The notes under the pieces: generated by a model
What the model was told of the DNA's origin: nothing
Database searches by the model: none
The model's input: the letters and a program-made list of their open reading frames with translations, nothing else
Part shown: piece by piece, positions 1 to 7,252 of the stretch
How the letters are laid out: every line of letters starts with the position of its first letter
Position numbering within the stretch: the stretch's first letter is position 1
Origin: Eubacteriales Family XIII. Incertae Sedis bacterium
Lineage (GTDB): Bacteria > Bacillota > Clostridia > Peptostreptococcales > Anaerovoracaceae
Assembly: GCA_031289235.1 (NCBI GenBank)
Contig: JAITPU010000070.1
Coordinates: 1-20,228, forward strand
Direction of reading: 5' to 3'
DNA length: 20,228 nt
Translations under genes and position numbers: made by a program

Positions 1-137
1 ATGCCAAGGCCGATCTTTCTTTGAATAAATCCTGTCCTGAATGTAAGGAACAAATGCGTTCCAAACAACAGTATCAATATGGGCGGTCCCCACAAATAGC
101 CGTTTAACCAGTCAATGAAAGCCGAAAATTGTTCCAT
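1..137 (-). CDS. Na+/alanine(glycine) symporter, AgcS family, N-terminal fragment
   Basis: The first 45 codons of a membrane transporter run off the left edge of the window. The ATG is at 137-135, and an AGAGG ribosome site lies about 12 bases upstream. The visible peptide has the characteristic start of sodium:alanine/glycine symporters: a short amphipathic segment, then LWGPPILILLFGTHLFLTFR, then TGFIQRKIGLG. The WGPP turn followed by a hydrophobic helix and the basic loop is typical of this family, which imports small neutral amino acids with Na+. It starts 9 bases after the stop of the DUF1292 protein and is probably co-transcribed with it. The family call rests on the N-terminus only, and the substrate cannot be inferred. 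Confidence 0.8.
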   Translation of the reverse strand, partial: MEQFSAFIDWLNGYLWGPPILILLFGTHLFLTFRTGFIQRKIGLG

Positions 138-146
138 GGCCGTAAT

Positions 147-932
147 TTACCTCTGTTTCTCTTTGTCTGCCTCTTCTTTCAGTCTGTGGAACTCCTTCGC
201 GGCCCGCTCAAATTCACTATCATCTTCGATATCGGTGAGTTCAAACTCATCGCCGGTTTCCTCATAACCATAGAGATACAAATCCTCCGTACCGCCTTCC
301 GGGAGCAAAGCGATATATTCTTTGTCCCCGAGAACAAACACGCCTAAAATCTCACATTTAACCTTGGATCCGTTATCGAATTCCAGCGAAATGTATTCCG
401 TTTCTTCTTTCAATCTGTTGAACTCCTCCTTGACCCGTTCCAATTCACCGCTATCTTCGATCTCGCTGAGATAAGACTCCTCGTCGTTTCCTTCATAAAC
501 GTAGAAGTAATAATCGTTCACGCCGCCTTCCGGGAGCAAAGCGATATATTCCTTGTCCTCGAAAGCAAACACATCCTGAATCTCATATTTAACCTCAGAA
601 CCGTCGGCCGATTTCAGCGAGATATACTTCGTCTCTTCTTCGTCATAATTTTCGCTCTCTGCATCCTCGCTTACTTCGTTCTCTGCATCCTCGCCTGCTT
701 CGTTCTCTGCATCCTCGCCTGCTTCGTTCTCTGCATCCTCGCTTACTTCGCTCTCTGCATCCTCGCTTGCTTCGTTCTCCGCATCTTCGCTTGCTTCGTT
801 CTCTGCGTCTTCGCTTACTTCGCTCTCTGCATCCTCGCCTGCTTCGCTCTCTGCGTCTTCGCTTGCTTCGCTCTCTGCGTCTTCATTTACATAATTTTCA
901 TTTTCATCATATAATTTTTCATCATCCGCCAT
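147..932 (-). CDS. Acidic repeat protein with two tandem DUF1292 domains
   Basis: This is a 261-residue, highly acidic, probably cytosolic protein with no signal peptide or membrane segment. Residues 16-95 are ten 8-residue units of the form (S/G)EDAE(S/N)E(A/V). Residues about 103-174 and 180-251 are two copies of a DUF1292 (YrzB-like) fold; both contain YISL, DKEYIALLPEGG and a closing acidic helix ending in F(N/H)RLKEE. The Bacillota family is normally a single domain of about 80-110 residues with no known function, so both the duplication and the acidic tail are unusual. The ATG at 932 follows a GAAAGG site about 10 bases upstream. It has a good promoter within the end of uvrC and lies directly upstream of the symporter gene. 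No function is assigned. The domain call is from recognised sequence pattern. Confidence 0.82.
   Translation of the reverse strand: MADDEKLYDENENYVNEDAESEASEDAESEAGEDAESEVSEDAENEASEDAENEASEDAESEVSEDAENEAGEDAENEAGEDAENEVSEDAESENYDEEETKYISLKSADGSEVKYEIQDVFAFEDKEYIALLPEGGVNDYYFYVYEGNDEESYLSEIEDSGELERVKEEFNRLKEETEYISLEFDNGSKVKCEILGVFVLGDKEYIALLPEGGTEDLYLYGYEETGDEFELTDIEDDSEFERAAKEFHRLKEEADKEKQR
648..887 (-). repeat. Coding minisatellite, 10 x 24 bp
   Basis: Ten head-to-tail 24-bp units encode the 8-residue acidic repeat (residues 16-95) of the DUF1292 protein. Read on the plus strand the units look like TCTGCATCCTCGCTTACTTC plus four bases. They differ by S/G at position 1, S/N at position 6 and A/V at position 8, and by synonymous changes such as GCATCC versus GCGTCT. 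The period is a multiple of three, so copy-number change would keep the frame and alter only the length of the acidic arm. Confidence 0.95.
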
Positions 933-1046
933 TGTTCAGAAACCTTTCAATTTATTAAACGGCGCAGCAACTGTTACATGTCCCGCAACGCTCAGGGATG
1001 AGAAATAATTTACGGCATAACGGCCGCGTCACAACGTTGCTGCTTG

Positions 1047-1075
1047 ATTATACCATCGCTACTTTGAATTATCAA
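1047..1075 (-). promoter_or_regulatory. Sigma-A-type promoter for the DUF1292 - symporter pair
   Basis: On the minus strand there is TTGATA (1075-1070), a 17-base spacer and TATAAT (1052-1047). The -35 box lies in the last codons of uvrC and the -10 box just after its stop. This would give a leader of roughly 110 bases before the ATG at 932. The remaining gap (933-1046) holds GCAGCAAC (1043-1036) and its exact inverse GTTGCTGC (971-964) but no T-run terminator. Confidence 0.65.
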
Positions 1076-2993
1076 TATTATCGGTCGAAAAACTTCCCTC
1101 CGCCGCGAAAAAATACGTCCTGACTTTTTTCGCGGCGGTTTTCGTCATGCCGGAAACCGACAGCAGCTCATTATCAGAAGCATTTTTGATTTTTTCCAGG
1201 CTGCCGAAGTGACGCAAAAGCGCGTTTCGGCGTTTAGGGCCTATGCCTTCTATTCCGTCAAGTTCCGATCTCACAACGGTTTTTCCGCGCACGTTCCGGT
1301 GATATTCTATGGCAAACCTGTGCACTTCTTCCTGCACGATCCCGATGAAGTGATACAGCGCCGGAACACGCTTCAAATCCAGCTCTTTATCGCCGCAGAC
1401 CAGACCTCTCGTCCTGTGCCTGTCGTCCTTCACCATTCCCGCGACCGGAATACTTTCCTTCATAGCGCTCATCAACTGTAAAGCGGCGTTCACATGACCC
1501 CGCCCTCCGTCCAGCAGGATCAAGTCGGGCATCTTCGCGAAGCCCGGATCGCCCGCGCGCCCGCGTTTCAGCCTTCGGTAAAGCGCCTCCTGTATACTGC
1601 CGTAATCGTCGGCGCCCTCTATGGTCCTGATTCTGAAACGGCGGTAATCCTTTTTCACCGGCCTGCTTCCCTCGAAAACCACCATGACTCCAACGGAATC
1701 CACGCCGCCGGTGTTGGATATATCATAAGCTTCAACTCGCAGAAGACGCCCGTAAGCGGGCGCGTCGCCGGCGTTTTCCGGCCCTGCCGCGCCGACGGCT
1801 TCCGTACTATTTCCGGCTGCAAACGGACCCTGAGAGATCAGCTCCCTCAGGGCGTCGCCGACGGCAAGATCTTTCTCCCTCTGGCTCTTCGCCCGCTCGT
1901 CCAGCAGACTCACAATACCCGCGATGTCTTTCCTTGCCAGATCCAGCAAAGCTTTTTTATCGCCGCGCATAGGCGTGTGTATGTTGACGGGGCCGCCGCG
2001 CAACGAAGTCAGCCATTCTGCTATCAGTTCCTGATCCGGCAGTTCCTCCTCTGTCAGTATCTCTTTAGGCGCTGTTGTATTGATATAGTACTGGCCGATA
2101 AACGCGGCTACAATTCCGGCGAGACTGTCATCCGGCGTGGCCTGCAGATGATGACTCTCCCTGCCGCTGAGCCGGCCGTCGCGGACGAAAAACACCACAA
2201 CATGGGCGTTCGTTTCTCCTCTGGCCGCAAGCACGATATCCATATCGCCCGCCGACAACAGCACCACTCGCTGTTTTTCCATGACAGAAGCGGCCGCCTG
2301 AATAGAATCGCGGTATTGGGCCGCGTTTTCAAAATCTAAATTTTCAGCCGCCGCATCCATTTTCTTTTTCAAAAACGCGACAACTTCTTTGTCCCTGCCG
2401 CTTAAAAAAGCGTTGACGGCGCTGATGGCTTTCATGTATTCGGCCCTGTCCGCGCCGCCTGCGCATACGCCTCTGCATTTTTGAATGTGCATGTTCAGGC
2501 AGGGACGATGGTTTTCTGGAAACTTCACGAGCGCGCATCGCTTTAAGCGATAAATATCCGAGAGCAGATCTATGATCTGATTCACGGATTTCACATCGGC
2601 GTAAGGGCCGTAATATCTGCTGCCGTCGTTTGCCAGGATCCTCGTTTTCAGGAGCCGCGGGTATTCCTCCCCCATCGTAACCTTAATATAAGGATATGTC
2701 TTGTCGTCCCTCAGCAGCACGTTATATTTGGGCATGTGCTTCTTGATCAGGTTATTTTCAAGGATCAGCGCTTCCATCTCCGTCACGGTGATGATGTATT
2801 CGAATTCTGAGATGTGGGAAACCATGGCCCGCATCTTCGCGTCCATATTCCGCGGAGAGCGAAAATATTGGCGAACCCGGTTTTTTAACGACGCGGCCTT
2901 GCCCACATAGATGACTTCTCCGTACTGATCTCTGTGGAGATAAACGCCCGGTCTGTCCGGCAAGTTTTTCAGATTTTCCTCAATATTAAACAT
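1059..2993 (-). CDS. uvrC: Excinuclease ABC subunit C (UvrC)
   Basis: UvrC is the dual-incision nuclease of UvrABC nucleotide excision repair; it cuts 3' and then 5' of a lesion. The 644-residue protein shows the whole domain series. The GIY-YIG nuclease is at about 12-95 (GVYLH, Y29, R39). The four [4Fe-4S]-type cysteines are C153, C165, C173 and C177. The UVR motif that contacts UvrB is at about 203-237. The RNase H-like C-terminal nuclease has D424 (AYDISN), D495 (LLDGGRGH) and H558 (EEVHRF). Tandem helix-hairpin-helix motifs are at about 578-626. It is slightly longer than the usual 600 or so residues because of an Ala/Gly-rich insert at about 388-415. The ATG at 2993 overlaps the end of dacF by 8 bases and has an AAAGGG site 7 bases upstream, so translational coupling is likely. 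Confidence 0.97.
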   Translation of the reverse strand: MFNIEENLKNLPDRPGVYLHRDQYGEVIYVGKAASLKNRVRQYFRSPRNMDAKMRAMVSHISEFEYIITVTEMEALILENNLIKKHMPKYNVLLRDDKTYPYIKVTMGEEYPRLLKTRILANDGSRYYGPYADVKSVNQIIDLLSDIYRLKRCALVKFPENHRPCLNMHIQKCRGVCAGGADRAEYMKAISAVNAFLSGRDKEVVAFLKKKMDAAAENLDFENAAQYRDSIQAAASVMEKQRVVLLSAGDMDIVLAARGETNAHVVVFFVRDGRLSGRESHHLQATPDDSLAGIVAAFIGQYYINTTAPKEILTEEELPDQELIAEWLTSLRGGPVNIHTPMRGDKKALLDLARKDIAGIVSLLDERAKSQREKDLAVGDALRELISQGPFAAGNSTEAVGAAGPENAGDAPAYGRLLRVEAYDISNTGGVDSVGVMVVFEGSRPVKKDYRRFRIRTIEGADDYGSIQEALYRRLKRGRAGDPGFAKMPDLILLDGGRGHVNAALQLMSAMKESIPVAGMVKDDRHRTRGLVCGDKELDLKRVPALYHFIGIVQEEVHRFAIEYHRNVRGKTVVRSELDGIEGIGPKRRNALLRHFGSLEKIKNASDNELLSVSGMTKTAAKKVRTYFFAAEGSFSTDNIDNSK

Positions 2994-4407
2994 CTGTTCG
3001 CCCTTTTATATCTCTGAGAAAATCCTCCTCTTCCTTTCTTCGGTGCGCGTATCTCGCGGCCCGTTCCTTTCTTCTCCGCTTTCTGTGCCTGATCTGTCTT
3101 CTCTTAAGCAGTATAAAGATCGCGGCGGCGAAAAACAGCAAAAAAAACACGCCTGCCAATATCGCGCCGAGCCACAGCGCGACCGCGTCCGGTACGCCGA
3201 AAATAGAAAGAAAGCCTCCTTCGCTCACCGTTTCCGAAGCCACGATAATCGCGTCGCCAAGCTTTTCCCCTTTGTAGTAAGCCGCGATCTCACCTACCTG
3301 ATCTCCTTTGTTTATCGGGGCGCGGAGGTTCTCATTATAAACAGGTTCAATGCTAAGCTCATCCGCATTCGCGCTCACAGGCAGCGTGATCCAAGAAGAC
3401 GCCCCTGTCTCCGTGCGCACTGTTCTCACCGCTCCGCGCTTGACATTTTGCACATCCTGCGCTGTTCCCGCTTCAAACGCCTGCAGGCTCTTATAATCGG
3501 CGAACCCGTATTCAAGCAGAGAGATCGCATCCGAATACAGATTGTTTCCCGGCGATTCCATGATCACCGCTATAAGCTCCATTCCGTCCCGTTCCGCCCC
3601 GGCGACAAGACAGCTTCCCGCCTGCGCGGTATAACCGGTCTTTATGCCTGTGACGCCTTCGTATTTGCACGGGCGAAGCTGACCCTCGTAAATCACCTTT
3701 CTGCTCTCGTCATAAAGCAGCCTGTTGCTGTTGTAGAGAAAGCGTTCATCCTGCAAATTTGTCGGCGGCATGTAATAATGGTAGGTGGAAACGGCCTTCC
3801 GGAATTTCTCGTGCTTCATCGCTTCCACGGCGAAAAGGGCCAGATCGTAAGGAGAGGTCGTATGCTCTTCATTCTCAAGGCCGTTGGGGTTCACGAAGTG
3901 GGTGTTCAGCGCGCCCAGCTCTTTGGCTCTCTGATTCATCAAGCCGGCGAACGCTTCTACAGAACCGCTGATTTCTCTGGCTATCGCCACAGCCGCGTCG
4001 TTGGCGGACTCAACAAGCATCGCGTTAAAAAGCTGTTCAACCGTAACGCGCTCCCCCTCAAGCAGATAAATGCGGGAACCCTTCGTGAAAGGAGTCTCCG
4101 CGTCTATAGTCACCACGCCGGAAAAATCCAGATTTTCCACAGCCAAAAGCCCCGTCAGCACCTTGGTCGTGCTGGCGGGATATTTGGGTTTGTGCATATT
4201 CTTATCGTAAAGTACGGCTCCGGATTTCGCGTCTATGAGCACGGCGGCGTCCGCGGCCGTTTCCGGCCACGGTTTCTCCGCGTAGACGAAGACATCCGGC
4301 AAGCATGCGAACCGTGCGAAAAGAATCAGCGTCAAAAGCAGGAATACAGTTATTCCAACCGGAATCCGCTTCCGTTCGCGCGGGACGCCGCGGCGCTTGA
4401 TTATCAT
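2986..4407 (-). CDS. dacF: D-alanyl-D-alanine carboxypeptidase (DacF/PBP5 type)
   Basis: This is a membrane-anchored penicillin-binding protein that removes the terminal D-Ala from peptidoglycan pentapeptides. It has 473 residues. A basic N-terminus plus a hydrophobic segment at about 16-36 acts as signal or anchor. The S11 peptidase domain carries the three active-site motifs: STTK (79-82, nucleophile S79), SAN (134-136) and KTG (256-258). A PBP5 C-terminal beta domain spans about 312-395. A second hydrophobic helix at about 408-434 is followed by a strongly basic tail (about 435-473). A real transmembrane helix here, in place of the common short amphipathic anchor, is a noticeable feature. 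The ATG at 4407 has an AAAGGA site about 12 bases upstream. It sits between apgM (51-base gap containing a TTCTCC/GGAGAA hairpin at 4432-4447 without a T-run) and uvrC, which it overlaps. Confidence 0.95.
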   Translation of the reverse strand: MIIKRRGVPRERKRIPVGITVFLLLTLILFARFACLPDVFVYAEKPWPETAADAAVLIDAKSGAVLYDKNMHKPKYPASTTKVLTGLLAVENLDFSGVVTIDAETPFTKGSRIYLLEGERVTVEQLFNAMLVESANDAAVAIAREISGSVEAFAGLMNQRAKELGALNTHFVNPNGLENEEHTTSPYDLALFAVEAMKHEKFRKAVSTYHYYMPPTNLQDERFLYNSNRLLYDESRKVIYEGQLRPCKYEGVTGIKTGYTAQAGSCLVAGAERDGMELIAVIMESPGNNLYSDAISLLEYGFADYKSLQAFEAGTAQDVQNVKRGAVRTVRTETGASSWITLPVSANADELSIEPVYNENLRAPINKGDQVGEIAAYYKGEKLGDAIIVASETVSEGGFLSIFGVPDAVALWLGAILAGVFFLLFFAAAIFILLKRRQIRHRKRRRKERAARYAHRRKEEEDFLRDIKGRTDV

Positions 4408-4458
4408 AGAAGAAAATTATCCTTTATACAATTCTCCCAGAGGAGAACCGATCTCATC

Positions 4459-5676
4459 TCACTTCGCGAAAAAATATTCCGCGAGCGCGCATCCGCTGTC
4501 AAAATATGCGCCGGATCCGCCCGACGCCTCTGTAAACGCTTTGCTCTCCGACGAACTCCCGGGGTTTCGGCTGTCAAAAAAAACGAAAGGCGACGGTTCC
4601 CGAGAATGAGTCCTGATTTCGACGGGAGTCCTGTGATCCGGAACAACGAGTATGCGGTAAGGCTCCCCCGTTTCTTTCAGATAGGCGCGGATCGGCGCAA
4701 AAACCTTTTCATCTATTTCTTCAAGAGCTTTGATCTTATCCCGCGCGTTTCCCTGGTGCGAACACTCGTCGGGCGCTTCAATATGGACATAGACAAAATC
4801 CCGCCCATCTTTGAGTTCGCCGATGGCGGCCTCCGCTTTTCCCCCATAGTTCGTATGCAGCGTGCCCGTCGCTCCCGGAACATCCACGACGCGAAGCCCC
4901 GCGCAAATACCAATGCCCTTGATCAGGTCGACAGCGGATATGACGGAACCATCAATCCCGTATTTTTCGCGGAAAGAAACGAGCTGCGGCTTTCTGCCCT
5001 GTCCCCAGACCCAGATGGAATTAGCCGGTTTCAGCCCTTTTTCCACGCGCGCGCGGTTCACAGGATGGTCATTCAATATTTTATGGCTTTTTTTCATCAA
5101 TCTGGTAATATAGTAACATTCCGAGCTTTTTCCCTTTGGCAGCCACTTCCCGATTTCCCGCTCCAAGATATCATGAGGCGGCGTGAGTTCGTAATCCGTT
5201 GATCCGCCATGCACAATCATGGCGTGACGGTAGCTCACTCCCGGATAAAAGCTGATTTTGTCGTTGCCCAGTTTTTCATCAATGAGTTCTATGAGGATTT
5301 TCGCCTCTTCGCTGGAAATATCGCCCGCGCCGTGATCTTTCATGATGAAATTCTCATAAGCGCCGTCGCCTTCAAGAGTCACCAAGTTCGCGCGGAAAGC
5401 CACGTCCGTATCAGCAAGCTCAATACCCATGCTCACCGCTTCAAGCGGGGATCTGCCTGTCAGATATACAGACGGGTCGAAACCCATAACCGAAAGATTG
5501 GCCGCGTCGCTGCCGGGATCCATGCCGTCGGGTATGGTTTTCACCATTCCCACTTCACCTTCCCGGGCAAGCGCGTTTATGTGCTCCATGCGCGCGGCTT
5601 CCAGCGGCGTCTTCCCATCCAAGATCCCCATGGGTCTGTCGGCCGCGCCGTCAGGTACCAAGATAAAATATTTCAT
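4459..5676 (-). CDS. ApgM-family (archaeal-type) cofactor-independent phosphoglycerate mutase-like phosphomutase
   Basis: This is a 405-residue member of the alkaline-phosphatase superfamily, close to archaeal-type phosphoglycerate mutase (COG3635), a usual length for the family. Visible motifs are the metal-binding VPDG with D9, the nucleophile region PGSDAANLSVMGFDP (S56), EAPDECSHQG (about 300-309; D303, H307) and VVPDH (D347, H348) followed by H357. The ATG at 5676 has an AGAAGGAGA site, among the strongest ribosome sites in the window. Family knowledge: members either interconvert 2- and 3-phosphoglycerate or, in a clade named as proposed homoserine kinases, sit beside threonine genes. 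Here the upstream neighbour is serC (129-base gap) with serA beyond, so 3-phosphoglycerate supply to serine synthesis or a phosphoserine-related reaction is an inference. The exact substrate is unresolved. Confidence 0.85.
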   Translation of the reverse strand: MKYFILVPDGAADRPMGILDGKTPLEAARMEHINALAREGEVGMVKTIPDGMDPGSDAANLSVMGFDPSVYLTGRSPLEAVSMGIELADTDVAFRANLVTLEGDGAYENFIMKDHGAGDISSEEAKILIELIDEKLGNDKISFYPGVSYRHAMIVHGGSTDYELTPPHDILEREIGKWLPKGKSSECYYITRLMKKSHKILNDHPVNRARVEKGLKPANSIWVWGQGRKPQLVSFREKYGIDGSVISAVDLIKGIGICAGLRVVDVPGATGTLHTNYGGKAEAAIGELKDGRDFVYVHIEAPDECSHQGNARDKIKALEEIDEKVFAPIRAYLKETGEPYRILVVPDHRTPVEIRTHSREPSPFVFFDSRNPGSSSESKAFTEASGGSGAYFDSGCALAEYFFAK

Positions 5677-5805
5677 ACCGATCTCCTTCTGTAAGACGCG
5701 TTTCTATACACTACGGCAATTAGACGCGGCAACAAAACGGCGGGGATTTTTTCACCGTGCAAAGCGGCAAACTCCGCCGCTGCTTTCGATATAAAGCAAT
5801 CCCGG

Positions 5806-6912
5806 CTATTTGACCGCCCGCTTCTTGTTCTCCGTTTCAAATCTCCGCATAAAACCGATAAGCGCGTCCACACCCTCAATGGGCATGGCGTTATAGACGC
5901 TGGCACGCATACCGCCGACTGAACGATGGCCGCCGAGTTCCGCAAGGCCTTCCTCTCCGGCTTCAGCCACAAATTTCTTGTCAAGGGCCGCGTCCCCGGT
6001 AACAAAGACTATGTTCATCAGCGAACGGTCCTCATATTCCGCCGGAGCGCTGTAAAGCTCGCTGCCGTCGATATAAGCGTACAGCTTTTCCGCCTTTTCC
6101 CTGTTCCGCCGCTCATTCGCGGACACCCCGCCGTTTTTCTTGAGATATTTGACCACTTCGCCGGCCATGTAAATACTGAACGCGGGCGGCGTATTGTACA
6201 GAGATTTGTTTGCCGCGTGGATCTTGTAATCAAGGTATATCGGCGTATTCTCCGGCGCGCGCCCGATAAGGTCCCTGCGCGCTATGACGATGGTCAGACC
6301 CGCGGGGCCGATGTTTTTCTGCGCTCCGGCAAAGATCAGACCAAACTTAGTCACATCCAGCTCTTCCGACAATATTCCGGAAGACCAGTCGCAGACTAAG
6401 GGGATGTCTCCCGTATCCGGGATATAAGGATAACGCGTCCCGTAAATAGTGTTGTTCAGCGTGATGTATACATAATCCGCGTCCCGCCGGAAGTCCTCCG
6501 CGGAAAGCCTCGGGATATAGGCGTAATTTCGGTCTTTCGACGAGGCGGCGACGCGAATGTCGCCGAATTTCACCGCTTCAGCCGCCGCTTTTTCGGCCCA
6601 CGCTCCCGTTATCACATAGTCCGCCTTCCCGCTTCCCCGGAACAAATTTATGGGAATCATGGAAAATTGCAGCGTCCCGCCGCCCTGCAGAAACAAAATA
6701 TCGTAGCTTTCCGGAATCCGCATAAGATCCCGAAGATCCTGCTTCGCTGTCTGAAGAATATTTTCAAAACAGGCGGAGCGATGGCTCATTTCCATGACGG
6801 ACATGCCGCTCGTACCATAGCTTACCAGTTCTTTCGCGGCGCTCTCCAAAACCGCCTGCGGCAGCATCGAAGGCCCGGCGGCAAAATTATATATCCTGCG
6901 TTTCTCATTCAC
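5806..6912 (-). CDS. serC: Phosphoserine aminotransferase (SerC)
   Basis: SerC is the PLP enzyme that converts 3-phosphohydroxypyruvate and glutamate to O-phosphoserine, the second step of serine synthesis. The reading frame is open to 7008, but the family begins at IYNFAAGPSMLP. I choose the GTG at 6912-6910 because ACAGAGG lies 8 bases before it; upstream ATGs at 6942 and 6930 lack a ribosome site. This gives 368 residues, close to the usual 360. Motifs include the NFAAGP start, MSHRS (about 42-46), LQGGGTLQF and the PLP lysine K199 in AGAQKNIGPAGLT. It is divergent from serA and heads the transcript serC-apgM-dacF-uvrC. The alternative upstream frame contains the repeated 44-bp element and probably is leader RNA, not protein. 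Confidence 0.95.
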   Translation of the reverse strand: MNEKRRIYNFAAGPSMLPQAVLESAAKELVSYGTSGMSVMEMSHRSACFENILQTAKQDLRDLMRIPESYDILFLQGGGTLQFSMIPINLFRGSGKADYVITGAWAEKAAAEAVKFGDIRVAASSKDRNYAYIPRLSAEDFRRDADYVYITLNNTIYGTRYPYIPDTGDIPLVCDWSSGILSEELDVTKFGLIFAGAQKNIGPAGLTIVIARRDLIGRAPENTPIYLDYKIHAANKSLYNTPPAFSIYMAGEVVKYLKKNGGVSANERRNREKAEKLYAYIDGSELYSAPAEYEDRSLMNIVFVTGDAALDKKFVAEAGEEGLAELGGHRSVGGMRASVYNAMPIEGVDALIGFMRRFETENKKRAVK

Positions 6913-6957
6913 GCTGCTTACCTCTGTCATGTCGGTTTTCATGTTTTCAGTTGCGCG

Positions 6958-7001
6958 GAAACCACCGCATCCAGCCCTGTCGACGGCCGCCTTTGCATAG
7001 T
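6958..7001 (-). repeat. 44-bp dispersed element, copy A (serC leader)
   Basis: This segment matches 18738-18781 at 39 of 44 positions in the same orientation. The match includes an 18-base identical run, CGGCCGCCTTTGCATAGT on the plus strand (6984-7001). It lies within the serC leader, about 45 bases upstream of the chosen start. In one minus-strand frame both copies read YAKAA-D-AGC-GF, but four of the five differences change the residue, so coding is not supported. Confidence 0.8.
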
Positions 7002-7110
7002 CATCCACTGCCGCGGCGCGGTCGCCAAACGGCGTGAACTTAGTCGCCGGACGCGGGGAAAAACGCGCGTTTGAATAGTACGCGTCACTTGTTTCCGTCT
7101 GCCATAAGCG

Positions 7111-7139
7111 ATTATAACACTTTACCTCCTTCCAGTAAA
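7111..7139 (-). promoter_or_regulatory. serC promoter
   Basis: On the minus strand there is TTTACT (7139-7134), a 17-base spacer and a perfect TATAAT (7116-7111). Transcription would begin near 7104, leaving a leader of about 190 bases that includes the 44-bp repeat. It overlaps the serA promoter, whose elements mirror it. Confidence 0.7.
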
Positions 7140-7149
7140 GTGCTATAAT
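7121..7149 (+). promoter_or_regulatory. serA promoter
   Basis: On the plus strand there is TTTACC (7121-7126), a 17-base spacer and a perfect TATAAT (7144-7149). Transcription would begin near 7156, giving a leader of about 97 bases. The -35 box falls in the spacer of the serC promoter, so the two promoters occupy the same DNA. Confidence 0.7.
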
Positions 7150-7252
7150 TTACCCGTTGTTTTGCGGAATCCGGCCGCGTCTGGCCGCTCAGGCACTCAA
7201 GCGTCACCGGAAATATCGTAAATCGTCAATAAACAATATTAGGAGGATTCTC

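Larger units (their letters stand above)
6913..7252. other. serC/serA divergent intergenic region (340 bp)
   Basis: No gene is supported here. From left to right it holds the 44-bp repeat (6958-7001); a GC-rich stretch with the 12-bp palindrome AAACGCGCGTTT (7061-7072) and a weak minus-strand hairpin (ACGCG at 7085-7081 with CGCGT at 7067-7063) followed by T5; the inverted repeat 7112-7125/7135-7148 with both promoters; and the serA leader, which ends in AGGAGG at 7241-7246. Open frames that extend serC and serA into this region lack ribosome sites and family similarity. Confidence 0.7.

Noticed and set aside
648..887. CRISPR array suggested by regular 24-bp repeats
   Set aside because: There are no spacers; the units are contiguous, in frame, and encode an acidic peptide of the DUF1292 protein.
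767..958. Leu/Arg-rich plus-strand open frame
   Set aside because: It is the antisense reading of the 24-bp repeats and has no ribosome site or family match.
3043..5202. Long plus-strand open frame of 719 codons
   Set aside because: It is antisense to dacF and apgM, whose minus-strand products carry intact active-site motifs; composition is Arg/His-rich as expected for a shadow frame.
5763..5781. Hairpin AGCGGC/GCCGCT between serC and apgM as a terminator
   Set aside because: No T-run follows on either strand; serC and apgM may therefore be co-transcribed.
6913..7104. T-box riboswitch in the serC leader, prompted by GGTGGTTTCCGCG near 6952-6967
   Set aside because: It departs from the T-box core GGTGGNACCGCG in length and sequence, no Stem I landmarks are visible, and no terminator with T-run follows.
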